Shown: piece by piece, positions 15,230 through 22,662 of the stretch
Layout of the letters: the number at the start of each line of letters is the position of its first letter
Position numbering within the stretch: the first letter of the stretch is position 1
Source of the DNA: JAWLCG01 sp041687295
Lineage (GTDB): Bacteria > Planctomycetota > Phycisphaerae > SM23-33 > FEN-1343
Length of the DNA: 29,810 nucleotides
Direction of reading: 5' to 3'
Assembly: GCA_041687295.1 (NCBI GenBank)
Contig: JAWLCG010000014.1
Coordinates: 1-29,810 of the forward strand
Made by a program: the position numbers and the translations under genes
The notes under the pieces: model-generated
What the model was told of the DNA's origin: nothing
The model's database searches: none
What the model saw: the letters and a program-made list of their open reading frames with translations, nothing else

Positions 15230-15264
15230 CGCGGGGCGCGTGTTAACCCGACACGCGCCCCGCG
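15230..15264 (+). terminator. Terminator-like hairpin after the beta-helix gene
   Basis: Perfect 14-bp stem CGCGGGGCGCGTGT (15230-15243) / ACACGCGCCCCGCG (15251-15264) with loop TAACCCG, starting 23 nt after the stop. It lacks a T-tract (ATGTTGG follows), so it may be a terminator of the GC-only type or an mRNA 3'-end protector. Confidence 0.6.
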
Positions 15265-15540
15265 ATGTTGGTAGGGCGGGCACGGCCCGCCGCATCGGCG
15301 CCAGACGTCTTCCCCAAGCCCACGGAATGCTTTCCATGGGCTTCTCGTCCGGGCCGTGCGTCTGGGGCCCAACGGTTCATGGGTGCGATGGCGCGTCGTC
15401 TTCGGCGCTGAAAAGACGTGGCTGCAGACACCGCAGCCACGGCACCCGGGCGCTGGGACTACTTCACTGCCGGGCCTCGCTCCGCTCGACCCGGCCTACA
15501 AGACGCCGGGCCTTGCTGGGGCTCGACCCGGCCTACGCCC
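15265..15540. repeat. Intergenic repeat-rich stretch between convergent genes
   Basis: No gene. It contains a 24-nt hairpin at 15318-15341 (GCCCACGGAA/TTCCATGGGC, loop TGCT) followed by TTCTCGTCCGGGC, the covarying hairpin at 15413-15450, and two near-tandem copies of a GCCGGGCC...CGACCCGGCCTAC unit at 15469-15499 and 15505-15536. The first two occur in the same order, reversed, at 22376-22516. The GTAGGCCGGGTCG unit recurs at 21976-22007. Confidence 0.7.
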
Positions 15541-16458
15541 TCACGCCTTGGGCTCGGGGGGCTCGTTGAGCTTCCAGCGGTCGCGCTGGATGAAGGGGGT
15601 GTGGAACTTCGCCTCGATGCGGCCCGTCTTTTCCAGGTGGTCCAGGCAGGCCCGCACGCAGCCTCGGCCCACGCAGGTGGAGAGGTGGCGGAAGCGGTGC
15701 AGGACGAACTGCTGGAAACTGTTCTTCTCCTGGCCGGGCTTTTCCGAGCCGTTCCAGAAGGGGCTGAACCGCTTGTCGTCGCCGCGGTGGACGACGCCGC
15801 AGGCCGGGCAGTCGAGCGGGGCGTGGGAGTACTGCTGGCCCTCGATGGTGAACGTGACGCTCCGCTCGGGGCCGATGGCGTTGGCCTCGCACTCGCGGAC
15901 GCACGCGCCGCAGCCATCGCAGACCTTACCGGTGAACAGGGGGGTCGGCTCGAGCTCGGCGTCGGTCAGCAGGCCGAAGACCCGCTGACGCGGGCCGAAC
16001 TGCGGCGTGAGGAAGACCTTCGAGTGGCCCAGCTCGCCCAGCCCCGCGGCCACACCGAGCACGCGCAGGGACATCATGCCGTCAGGCCCAGCCGGCTGGT
16101 CGTCGCGGATCTGTCGGCCGCTGTGGGGGTGGAAGGGGTTGTGCACGGGCAGGCTGGTGTAGCCCTCGTCCTCCAGGGCCAGCATCACCGCCCGCAGCAG
16201 GGCCGGCGCGACCACCTCGTTGAGGTACCAGTAGCTGTCGCAGTTGTACGCGCCCCAGTAGGTGCCCTCCTCGACGGCCTTGAGCGTGCCGCGCCCCTGG
16301 CGGACGGCGAAGGCGATGGCGGTGCGGGTCTGGGGGAACATCGTTCGCGGGTGCAGCTCGGCTGGGGCGTTGGCGAAGCGGTCGATCGGGGCGAAGCCGA
16401 CCAGGTCGGCCCCGCTGGCCCGGGCGACCTGGCGGACGCGGTCGGTCAGTGTGGACAT
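15541..16458 (-). CDS. 4Fe-4S ferredoxin-type oxidoreductase (QueG/COG1600-like)
   Basis: 305 residues from ATG 16458 with AGGAGG six nt upstream. The N-terminal half (ARASGADLVGFAPIDRFANA, TMFPQTRTAIAFAVRQGRGT, then LGELGHSKVFLTPQFGPRQR near 140-159) resembles the cobalamin-binding-type fold of epoxyqueuosine reductase and reductive-dehalogenase relatives. A classic cluster motif Cys180-x2-Cys183-x2-Cys186-x3-Cys190 binds one 4Fe-4S centre. Five more cysteines (217, 220, 262, 267, 271) could build a second centre with non-standard spacing. At 305 residues it is shorter than typical QueG and lacks its C-terminal HEAT-like part, so it is likely a distinct relative rather than queG. Cytoplasmic; substrate unknown. 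Divergent from the Gfo/Idh/MocA gene at 16703. Confidence 0.75.
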   Translation of the reverse strand: MSTLTDRVRQVARASGADLVGFAPIDRFANAPAELHPRTMFPQTRTAIAFAVRQGRGTLKAVEEGTYWGAYNCDSYWYLNEVVAPALLRAVMLALEDEGYTSLPVHNPFHPHSGRQIRDDQPAGPDGMMSLRVLGVAAGLGELGHSKVFLTPQFGPRQRVFGLLTDAELEPTPLFTGKVCDGCGACVRECEANAIGPERSVTFTIEGQQYSHAPLDCPACGVVHRGDDKRFSPFWNGSEKPGQEKNSFQQFVLHRFRHLSTCVGRGCVRACLDHLEKTGRIEAKFHTPFIQRDRWKLNEPPEPKA

Positions 16459-16613
16459 GAAGCGCCTCCTGGGGCCGTTGGCGCCCGGCCCCACCGCGGG
16501 GCCCGTCGCCGGCCGGCCTTCAGGATGCCTGCCGGCGCCCCCGAATGCAAGCCCCCGGCCGGCCCGGCCGGGGGGGCGGGGGCATTGGGCCCCAAAAAAA
16601 CCCGCCCACCCCC

Positions 16614-16641
16614 TTGCACCCGGCCAACTCTTGTCTAGGCT
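16614..16641 (+). promoter_or_regulatory. Promoter of the first Gfo/Idh/MocA gene
   Basis: TTGCAC (16614-16619), 16-nt spacer, TAGGCT (16636-16641). It would give a leader of about 55 nt carrying the GC palindrome GGGCCCCCGGGCCC and the ribosome binding site AAAGGA. Confidence 0.45.
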
Positions 16642-16702
16642 AGGGCCCAATGCGTTGAAATCTCACGGGCCCCCGGGCCCTTACAGGTGAAAGGATCGAT
16701 TC

Positions 16703-17707
16703 ATGGCACTGCGGATCGCCATCGTCGGGATGGGCAACATCGGCAACAACCACGCCCGCCAGTACGTCGACCTCCAGAAGGAGGGCAAGGTCGAGATCGT
16801 CGCCGTTTGCGACATTATCAGGGAAAAGGCCGACAAGGCCGCCACCGCCTACAACGCCAAGGCCTTCTACAGCGTCCAGGAGATGCTCGACAGCGGCATC
16901 GCCATCGACGCGGCCAGCATGTGCACGGCCGGCAAGGAGAACGGCGGCGACCACTACCAGCCCACCATGGAGCTGCTCGAGGCGGGCATCCCCACCCTCG
17001 GCGAGAAGCCCATCAGCAACGAGATCGACAAGGCCGAGCAGATGGTCGCCAAGGCCCGCGAGAAGAACGTCCCCTACGCCATCGACCTCAACCACCGCTT
17101 CACCCCGGCCGCCCTGCGGGCCAAGCAGTGGATCGACCAGGGCCGGCTCGGCCAGCTGCACCTGATCAACATGCGCATGTGGATCAACAACCCCAACGAG
17201 ACCAGCCCCTGGTTCCACATGCGGGCCCTGCACCCGCACTCGGTCGACGTGATGCGCTACTTCTGCGGCGACGTCAAGAGCGTCCACGCCTTCATGGGCA
17301 AGGGCAAGGGCCGAACCATCTGGTCCAACGCCCAGGTCGGCATGCTGTTCGAGAACGGCGTGGTCGGCAACCTCACCGGCAGCTACGACGCCGGCGGCAG
17401 CTTCGGCCTGGAGCAGTGCGACATCGCCGGCTCCGACGGGCGGTTCGTCCTGGTCGACGCCTGCGAGCGGCTCTACTTCTACCCCCGCAAGGGCAAGGAC
17501 GTCGAGCGCTACGACTACATCGGCGGCATGATGGGCTTCGGCGAGACCTTCAAGAGCCGCATCGGCCACTGGGTCGACCAGCTGCTGGCCAAGACCCCGC
17601 CCGACCAGATCGAGGCCTCCGGCGAGGCCGCCCTGCGGGCCCAGAAGGTCATCGAGGCCGCCATCACCAGCTTCGAGACCGGCCGCGTGGTGGACGTTAA
17701 GTATTAA
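16703..17707 (+). CDS. Gfo/Idh/MocA family NAD(P)-dependent oxidoreductase, paralogue 1
   Basis: 334 residues from ATG 16703. The Rossmann domain opens with IAIVGMGNIGNNHA (GxGxxGxxH), VAVCDI is the second strand, and GEKPISN carries the catalytic Lys of the EKP motif. The C-terminal alpha/beta domain includes LNHRFTPAALRAKQW and LHPHSVDVMRYFCGD, where the His is at the expected catalytic position. Family members oxidise or isomerise sugars and inositols. It shares long identical stretches with the protein at 20981-21973, including AEQMVAKAR and IDLNHRFTPAAL, so the two arose by duplication. The gene is followed by an octamer-repeat hairpin and a xylose-isomerase-like gene on the same strand. 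No signal peptide. Substrate unknown. Confidence 0.93.
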   Translation: MALRIAIVGMGNIGNNHARQYVDLQKEGKVEIVAVCDIIREKADKAATAYNAKAFYSVQEMLDSGIAIDAASMCTAGKENGGDHYQPTMELLEAGIPTLGEKPISNEIDKAEQMVAKAREKNVPYAIDLNHRFTPAALRAKQWIDQGRLGQLHLINMRMWINNPNETSPWFHMRALHPHSVDVMRYFCGDVKSVHAFMGKGKGRTIWSNAQVGMLFENGVVGNLTGSYDAGGSFGLEQCDIAGSDGRFVLVDACERLYFYPRKGKDVERYDYIGGMMGFGETFKSRIGHWVDQLLAKTPPDQIEASGEAALRAQKVIEAAITSFETGRVVDVKY

Positions 17708-17708
17708 G

Positions 17709-17816
17709 GGTTAATTGGTTAATTGGTTGATTGGTTCATTGGTTGACTGGGAAGACGAAGGCTGACAACGCCCATGAGTCAACCAGTTAACCAATTAACC
17801 AGTTAGCGAATTAACC
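17709..17816. repeat. Inverted pair of AT-rich octamer arrays
   Basis: Five tandem octamers of the GGTTAATT type run from 17709 to 17748 (GGTTAATT x2, GGTTGATT, GGTTCATT, GGTTGACT). Five complementary octamers of the AATTAACC type (AGTCAACC, AGTTAACC, AATTAACC, AGTTAGCG, AATTAACC) run from 17777 to 17816. The two blocks can pair into a long imperfect hairpin over a 28-nt loop. The AT content is far from the surrounding sequence. A third, unpaired array lies at 22601-22632. Confidence 0.85.
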
Positions 17817-17860
17817 TTCTGACATTCCCGCCCCCGCGGGCGGCAGAGGGAGAACACGGC

Positions 17861-18661
17861 ATGATCCGACTGGGCGTCAACTCGGTCCTGTTCGGCAATC
17901 AGGACCTCGAGACGGCGATGAAGCACATCGCCTGGGCGGGCTACGACGGCGTGGAGCTGTCGGCCCTGAAGGGCATGTGCGAGCACCTCGAGCTGGACAA
18001 CTGGCGCAGCCAGGCGCAGACCATTAAAGACCTGGCCGCTAAGTACGAGCTGGAGCTGCTGAGCATGGAAGAGGCCGCCCTCGACGAGGATCGGCTGACC
18101 AAGGCCTTCGAGGCCGGCGCGGAGATCGGCATCCCGATCGTCAACATCGGCCCCGGCGGCAAGAGCGACGTCGAGGAGGACTTCCAGCGCCAGAGCGATA
18201 TGATCGCCAGGATGGCCGCCAAGGCCGAGTCCTACGGCGTGACGCTCTGCTGCAAGGCGCACGTCAACGCCAGCGTCTACAACACGCCGACGACGCTTCG
18301 GCTGATGGAGAAGGTGACCAGCCCGGCCTTCGGCATCGATATGGACCCCAGCCACATCTACCGGGCCAACGAGAACCCCGTCGAGGCCCTGCCGGCTGTG
18401 CTGAGCCGGGTGCGGCACGTCCACATCCGCGACTGCAAGGGCCGCGGGCCCAGCCCCGGCGAGCCAGCCATGCAGGCCTGCGGACGCGGCGACATCGACC
18501 TGATGGGCTACTTCAAGGCCATGGTCGACGGCGGCTACGACGGGCCCGTCTGCCTCGAGGTGATCGGGGCGGGCAAGTACGAGCTCAGCCAGCAGGCCAC
18601 CGTGGCCGCGGAGAGCTTCGGCTACATGAACGCGTGTCTCAAGGCGCTGGGCGCGCGGTAG
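17861..18661 (+). CDS. Sugar phosphate isomerase/epimerase-like TIM-barrel protein (xylose isomerase-like)
   Basis: 266 residues from ATG 17861 with GAGGGAG upstream. AP-endonuclease-2/xylose-isomerase-like barrel: RLGVNSVLFGN opens the barrel, YDGVELSAL is strand 2, IGIPIVNIGPGG strand 4, FGIDMDPSHI and VRHVHIRDCKG carry Asp/His metal ligands, and GPVCLEVIG ends with the Glu ligand. Proteins of this group isomerise or epimerise sugars and inositol derivatives, often in operons with Gfo/Idh/MocA dehydrogenases, as here. No signal peptide. It probably acts on the product of one of the flanking dehydrogenases; the specific reaction cannot be named. The next gene begins 67 nt downstream on the same strand. 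Confidence 0.87.
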   Translation: MIRLGVNSVLFGNQDLETAMKHIAWAGYDGVELSALKGMCEHLELDNWRSQAQTIKDLAAKYELELLSMEEAALDEDRLTKAFEAGAEIGIPIVNIGPGGKSDVEEDFQRQSDMIARMAAKAESYGVTLCCKAHVNASVYNTPTTLRLMEKVTSPAFGIDMDPSHIYRANENPVEALPAVLSRVRHVHIRDCKGRGPSPGEPAMQACGRGDIDLMGYFKAMVDGGYDGPVCLEVIGAGKYELSQQATVAAESFGYMNACLKALGAR

Positions 18662-18728
18662 CGCCCGGGCCAGTCGATAGGATTTACCTGGCCGCGCCCA
18701 CCGGCGTGACCGATGAAAAGGACGACTC

Positions 18729-20111
18729 ATGTCCGAGAAGCGAAACCTGATCTTCATTGGCATCGACAGCCTGCGGGCCGACCATATGAGCCTCTACGGC
18801 TACCCGCGGCTCACCACGCCGCACATCGCCAAGTACGCCCAGGGCGGCACGGTCTTTGACAACTGCTTCAGCCCGCACATCCCGACGACCTCGGGCTACG
18901 GCGCCATGCTGACCGGCATGGACCCGTTCAGCACCGGCCTGGTCGCGCTGCGCCACCAGGGCGGCATGGCCGAGGGCATTCAGACGCTGCCCGAGATCCT
19001 CCGCGAGGCCGGCTACACGAGCACCTGCGTGGGCTTCAAGAACGTCGCCGGGCGCGGCTTCGACAAGTACCTGGAGTTCTCCGGCTGGGGCTCCTGGGCC
19101 GAGGGCCGAAGCCCCAAGGCCGAGAACCTCAACGCCGTCACCCTCCCCGAGCTCGAGCGCCTGGCCAACCAGGACCAACCCTTCTGCCTGTTCATGCGGC
19201 ACATGGACCCGCACGCCCCGTACCTGCCCCCGGGCCCGTTCGAGCGGGCGTTCTACGGCGGCGACGAGTTCGACCCGGCCAACAAGTCCATGGAGCCGGT
19301 CTTCGGCTTCAAGCCCTTCTGCGACTTCTTCGCCAGCTGGATGCCTCCCGGCGTGACCGACAAGGACTACGTCGTCGCCCAGTACGACGGCGCCGTCGCC
19401 TACATGGACGCCTGCCTGGCCGTCCTGTTCGAGAAGATCCGCGCCCTGGGCCTGGAGGAGAACACCCTGGTCGTCCTCGACAGCGACCACGGCGAGACCC
19501 TCTACGACCACGAGTGCTGGTTCGACCACCACGGCCTGTATGAGCCGACGCTCCGCGTGCCGCTGGTCTTCCGCATGCCCGGCAAGGTGCCGGCCGGCAA
19601 GCGCCTCGCGGGCAACACCACGCTCATCGACGTGACCCCGACCATCCTGGACATCCTGGGCCTCTCGCCCAAGGTCGAGTTCGACGGCCAGAGCCTCCTG
19701 CCCGAGATGCTCGGCGAGCGGCGCGTGCCTCGCACCGAGTTCTACATCACCGAATGCACCTGGATGCGCAAGCACGGCTGGCGGACGCCGGAGTGGAAGC
19801 TCATCCACGCCCTCGAGCCGGACTTCCACGGCAAGCCCGAGATCGAGCTGTACAACCTCGTCGACGACCCCGAGGAGACGACCAACGTCGCCGAGCAGGC
19901 CCCCGAGGTCGTCTCGATGCTCGAGCACCGGATGATGAACTTCATCGCCCGCCGCGAGCGCGAGACCGGCCGGCCTAACCCGATGTACACCAACCTGCAC
20001 TGGCATGGCCATAAGGACGTGCCGGGACCCTTCGAGTCCAGCGAGCAGGCGTACGAGAAGTTGCACATCGGCGACGTCGGGGCGGCCATCCGCCTGCAGC
20101 AGAAGAAGTAG
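18729..20111 (+). CDS. Sulfatase-fold protein with Thr in place of the formylglycine residue
   Basis: 460 residues from ATG 18729 (AAAAGGA upstream). Alkaline-phosphatase superfamily: LIFIGIDSLRADHMSLYG supplies the first metal Asp13, VVLDSDHGETLYDH the second metal pair, and WKLIHALEP...ELYNLVDDPEETTNVAE the sulfatase-type C-terminus. At the active-site turn the sequence is Pro52-Thr53-Thr54-Ser55-Gly56-Tyr57; counting back ten residues from the conserved Gly of LTG aligns Thr53 with the Cys of CxPSR, with no Pro-Ser-Arg after it. It therefore cannot be converted to formylglycine. Thr is the nucleophile in phosphate-ester hydrolases of this superfamily, so a phosphodiesterase, phosphonate or phosphotransfer activity is plausible. 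No signal peptide. A sulfotransferase gene follows. Confidence 0.85.
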   Translation: MSEKRNLIFIGIDSLRADHMSLYGYPRLTTPHIAKYAQGGTVFDNCFSPHIPTTSGYGAMLTGMDPFSTGLVALRHQGGMAEGIQTLPEILREAGYTSTCVGFKNVAGRGFDKYLEFSGWGSWAEGRSPKAENLNAVTLPELERLANQDQPFCLFMRHMDPHAPYLPPGPFERAFYGGDEFDPANKSMEPVFGFKPFCDFFASWMPPGVTDKDYVVAQYDGAVAYMDACLAVLFEKIRALGLEENTLVVLDSDHGETLYDHECWFDHHGLYEPTLRVPLVFRMPGKVPAGKRLAGNTTLIDVTPTILDILGLSPKVEFDGQSLLPEMLGERRVPRTEFYITECTWMRKHGWRTPEWKLIHALEPDFHGKPEIELYNLVDDPEETTNVAEQAPEVVSMLEHRMMNFIARRERETGRPNPMYTNLHWHGHKDVPGPFESSEQAYEKLHIGDVGAAIRLQQKK

Positions 20112-20149
20112 CCCCGGGGCGCAGGCCCCTGAAAGTGCCTTAGGAGTTA

Positions 20150-20190
20150 GCGGATGCCGTGGCGGCCCCGGGGGCGGCCACGGCATCCGC
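20150..20190. terminator. 14-bp hairpin between sulfatase-like and sulfotransferase genes
   Basis: GCGGATGCCGTGGC (20150-20163) pairs perfectly with GCCACGGCATCCGC (20177-20190) over a 13-nt loop. It begins 38 nt after the upstream stop. No T-tract follows, so partial termination or mRNA processing within an operon is as likely as full termination. An ATG inside the left arm is in frame with the next gene but is an unlikely start because it is buried in the stem. Confidence 0.5.
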
Positions 20191-20228
20191 GATGTTCCCG
20201 CAGTCCCCCCCGGATCCTCAGGCGAACC

Positions 20229-20987
20229 ATGCCGCAAACGCTGTTTACCGTGATCGGTCGAGGCCACTCCGGCACCCGCGCGATGAGCCACACGCTCTCG
20301 GCCAGCGGCGTGTTCATGGGCGAGCCGCTCAACGAGTCCGGCGACCTGCTGCCGCCCGAGCCCATGTACGACGCCTGCCGCGTGCTGGCGCCCTACGTGC
20401 GGTGGCGGGGGGGGCTGTCGTGGGATTTCTCAGCCCTGCACACGATGGACATCCCCGAGCCGTTCACCCGGTTGATCGAGACGTACCTCCGCAGCGTCCG
20501 CGAACACAGCGGCGAGGCGAAGGGCTGGAAGATCCCCGAGACCACGCTGGTCTACCCGTGGATCCAGCGAATGTTTCCCGAGATGCGGTACATCTTCTGG
20601 ATCCGCAACCCCCGCGACTGCATCCTCGGCGGCCACGTCACAGACGACATGGGGCGTTTCGGCATCGCCTACCCGCCCACCGACGACGAGACCCGCCGGC
20701 GGGCCATCTCGTGGAAATACCAGTACGACCTTGTCCGGGCGACCCCCCGGCCGAAATATTGGATCGAGGTCCGGTTCGAGGATTTCGTGCTCCGTCAGGA
20801 GCAGACGCTGGAGCGCCTGGAGGCGTTCGTCGGCCGGCCCCTGGCACGGATCGCGGTTCGGCCCGAGGCGGTCGACCGGTGGCGGCGCGACCCGGCCATC
20901 AGCTACTACGACTTCCTGGCCCCGGCCATGCGGGCGCATGGCTATGAGGTCCCTGACTCGGACACGGTGGAGAGTCTATCATGCTGA
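20229..20987 (+). CDS. Sulfotransferase family protein
   Basis: 252 residues from ATG 20229. The N-terminal TVIGRGHSGTRAM (7-19) matches the P-loop-like motif that binds the 5'-phosphosulfate of PAPS, and YIFWIRNPRDCILGG (121-135) the 3'-phosphate motif with Arg126 and Asp130. Such enzymes transfer sulfate to hydroxyls of sugars, lipids or peptides. No transmembrane segment or signal peptide, so cytoplasmic. The length fits a minimal single-domain sulfotransferase. The ribosome binding site is weak (AGGCGAA). An earlier in-frame ATG at 20154 would add an Arg/Pro-rich stretch and sits in a hairpin, so I reject it. It overlaps the following dehydrogenase gene by 7 nt, indicating translational coupling. 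Confidence 0.82.
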   Translation: MPQTLFTVIGRGHSGTRAMSHTLSASGVFMGEPLNESGDLLPPEPMYDACRVLAPYVRWRGGLSWDFSALHTMDIPEPFTRLIETYLRSVREHSGEAKGWKIPETTLVYPWIQRMFPEMRYIFWIRNPRDCILGGHVTDDMGRFGIAYPPTDDETRRRAISWKYQYDLVRATPRPKYWIEVRFEDFVLRQEQTLERLEAFVGRPLARIAVRPEAVDRWRRDPAISYYDFLAPAMRAHGYEVPDSDTVESLSC

Positions 20988-21973
20988 GAGTCTGCGTAAT
21001 CGGGATGGGGCCGATCGGCAATCGCCACGCGATGCTCTATCGCGAGGACGCGCTGGCCGAGCTGGTCGGCGTGTGCGACATTCGCGCCGACCGGGCGGAG
21101 GCGGCCGGCCTGGCGCATGGCGTGCCGCACTTCCTGGACGCCCCGACGATGCTGGCCGAGCTGAAGCCCGACCTCGTCAGCGTCGCCACCGGCGGCTACG
21201 AGTACGGCAGCGACCACTACCTGCCGACGATGCAGGCCCTGGAGGCCGGCTGCCACGTCCTGTGCGAGAAGCCCATCAGCAACCAGATCGACCAGGCCGA
21301 GCAAATGGTCGCCAAGGCCCGCCAACAGAACGTCTGCTTCGGCATCGACCTGAACCACCGCTTCACGCCGGCCGCCCTGGTCGCCAAGCAGTGGCTCGAC
21401 GAGGGCCGACTGGGCCACCTGCTGTTCGTCAACATGGCCATGTGGATCAAGAACCCTGCCGAGAGCTCGCCCTACTTCCAGCTCAAGGCCCTGCACCCGC
21501 ACACGGTGGACGTGATGCGCTACTTCTGCGGCGACATCGAGGCCGTCCAGTGCTTCGCCACCAAGGCCCCGGGCCGGCGGATCTGGTCGACCGCGCAGTT
21601 CAACATGCGCTTCCGCAACGGCGTGGTCGGCTCGCTGACGGGCAGCTACGACATCGAGCGCGGCCACCCCATGGAGCGCTGCGAGGTGGCCGGCACCGGC
21701 GGGCGGTTCGTCCTGGACGACATGTGGCGCGAGGCCACGCTCTACCCCGCCGGCGACTGGGAAAAGCGGGTCTACACCAACCCGGTCTTCGGCGGCTACC
21801 GCGACTTCGAGGACACCTTCCGCGCCCGCATCCACAAGTTCCTCCAGCAGGTGACCGAGGGCTGTGACCCCGCCGCCATCGACGGCAGCGGCGCCGACGG
21901 CCTGGCCGCCCAAAAGGTGCTCGCCGCCGCCATCGAGTCGCTGGACACCGAGAGCGTCGTCTATGTGAAGTAG
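20981..21973 (+). CDS. Gfo/Idh/MocA family NAD(P)-dependent oxidoreductase, paralogue 2
   Basis: 330 residues from ATG 20981, overlapping the sulfotransferase stop by 7 nt. VCVIGMGPIGNRHA is the nucleotide-binding GxGxxGxxH, CEKPISN holds the EKP catalytic Lys, and LHPHTVDVMRYFCGD the conserved His. Compared with the paralogue at 16703-17707 the central segment (AEQMVAKAR, IDLNHRFTPAAL, AKQW, EGRLG) is nearly unchanged, while the substrate-proximal N-terminal part (VATGGYEYGSDHY against MCTAGKENGGDHY) and the C-terminal third differ more. The pair may act in sequence on related sugars, with the TIM-barrel enzyme between. Cytoplasmic. Substrate unknown. Confidence 0.93.
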   Translation: MLRVCVIGMGPIGNRHAMLYREDALAELVGVCDIRADRAEAAGLAHGVPHFLDAPTMLAELKPDLVSVATGGYEYGSDHYLPTMQALEAGCHVLCEKPISNQIDQAEQMVAKARQQNVCFGIDLNHRFTPAALVAKQWLDEGRLGHLLFVNMAMWIKNPAESSPYFQLKALHPHTVDVMRYFCGDIEAVQCFATKAPGRRIWSTAQFNMRFRNGVVGSLTGSYDIERGHPMERCEVAGTGGRFVLDDMWREATLYPAGDWEKRVYTNPVFGGYRDFEDTFRARIHKFLQQVTEGCDPAAIDGSGADGLAAQKVLAAAIESLDTESVVYVK

Positions 21974-21975
21974 CC

Positions 21976-22007
21976 GTAGGCCGGGTCGGGCGCCAGCGAG
22001 GCCCGGC
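21976..22007 (+). repeat. GTAGGCCGGGTCG...GGCCCGGC hairpin repeat
   Basis: Begins two bases after the dehydrogenase stop codon. The same unit occurs twice, reversed, at 15469-15499 and 15505-15536, and a related version (GTAGGCTGGGGCG...GCCCCA) at 28769-28803. Its position directly after a stop suggests a 3'-end or terminator role. The intergenic space 21974-22662 (689 bp) that it opens has no gene and is almost entirely repeats. Confidence 0.65.
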
Positions 22008-22111
22008 AGCGAAGGCGTAAGACCGAGGATGGGTCACAGAGGACACAGCGCGGGCTTCGCCCGCAACGCAACCAGAATCCGTACCGCGGCCCGGTGGACT
22101 AGAGGAAACAG

Positions 22112-22276
22112 CGTGGGGGCTCTGCCCCCACCCCCCCGGGATTTGTCGCTTTGGGCCTCCGGCATGGGATGGGCTCACGCCCCTGCCGGCCGGCCGGGCC
22201 CAAAGGCGGGCGGCTTGGAGCCTCTGCCGGTGGGGCCCAATGCGCAAAATCCCGGGGTCCGGGGCAGAGCCCCGGG
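22112..22276 (-). repeat. Dispersed ~160 bp element with hairpin termini, copy B
   Basis: Ends are GTGGGGGC-TCT-GCCCCCAC (22112-22131) and CCGGGGC-AGA-GCCCCGG (22259-22276). Reverse-complemented, the landmarks match copy A at 91-250 in order: ACCCCGGGATTT, CCACCGGCAGAGG, GGCGTGAGCCCATCCC, ATGCCGGAGGCCC and AAAGCGA. Differences include a changed central ~25 bp. Non-coding. Confidence 0.7.
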
Positions 22277-22375
22277 CGGTTTCTCTGCCGGCGGTGCAGG
22301 CGAAATCGTTACAGAGGATCGTGATTCTCCAGGTTAGTGGTACAGAGGACTCAGAGAGAAGGCACACAGAGCGTT

Positions 22376-22516
22376 CGGGTGCCGTGGCTACGGCGTTTGT
22401 CGCTACGTCTTGGGTGCGTCGAAGGCGGGGGGGCTTGATACCGCGGAATGCCCATGTGGCGTTGAGCCTCCGAGGGTCCGCCCGGACGAGAAGCCCACGC
22501 AAAGCATTGCGTGGGC
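22376..22516 (-). repeat. Composite hairpin repeat, copy 2
   Basis: Reverse complement of the 15318-15450 arrangement. 22376-22411 corresponds to the AAGACGTGGC hairpin (here with two mispaired positions). 22480-22516 is GCCCGGACGAGAA followed by the hairpin GCCCACGCAA/TTGCGTGGGC with loop AGCA. The partner at 15318 reads GCCCATGGAA/TTCCGTGGGC in the same orientation: one C:G pair has become G:C and one C:G has become a T:G wobble, so pairing is conserved while sequence changes. The ~70-90 nt between the two hairpins is not conserved. Confidence 0.7.
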
Positions 22517-22574
22517 GTGGAAAGAGTTGCACCCGCACCCAAAGCCGCCACCGGGTCCATCGGGTCCAGGGCGC

Positions 22575-22580
22575 TACAAT
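22575..22580 (+). promoter_or_regulatory. Candidate -10 element (TACAAT) of the aldo/keto reductase gene
   Basis: GCGCTACAATG is identical to the candidate at 11897-11907. No clear -35. It lies about 80 nt before the ATG, just upstream of the octamer array, which would then be in the mRNA leader. Confidence 0.35.
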
Positions 22581-22600
22581 GTCGGACGCAGTGACGCAGT

Positions 22601-22632
22601 AACCAATTAACGAATTAACGAATTAACCAGTT
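22601..22632 (+). repeat. AT-rich octamer array
   Basis: Four tandem octamers: AACCAATT, AACGAATT, AACGAATT, AACCAGTT. Same period and motif as the arrays at 17709-17816, but only one arm. It ends 30 nt before the reductase ATG. Confidence 0.8.
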
Positions 22633-22662
22633 AACTCCTACTTCTCTCGGAGGGGGCACGCC

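Noticed and set aside
17709..17816. The octamer arrays as a CRISPR or phage attachment site
   Set aside because: There are no spacers between units, no cas or integrase gene, and no tRNA.
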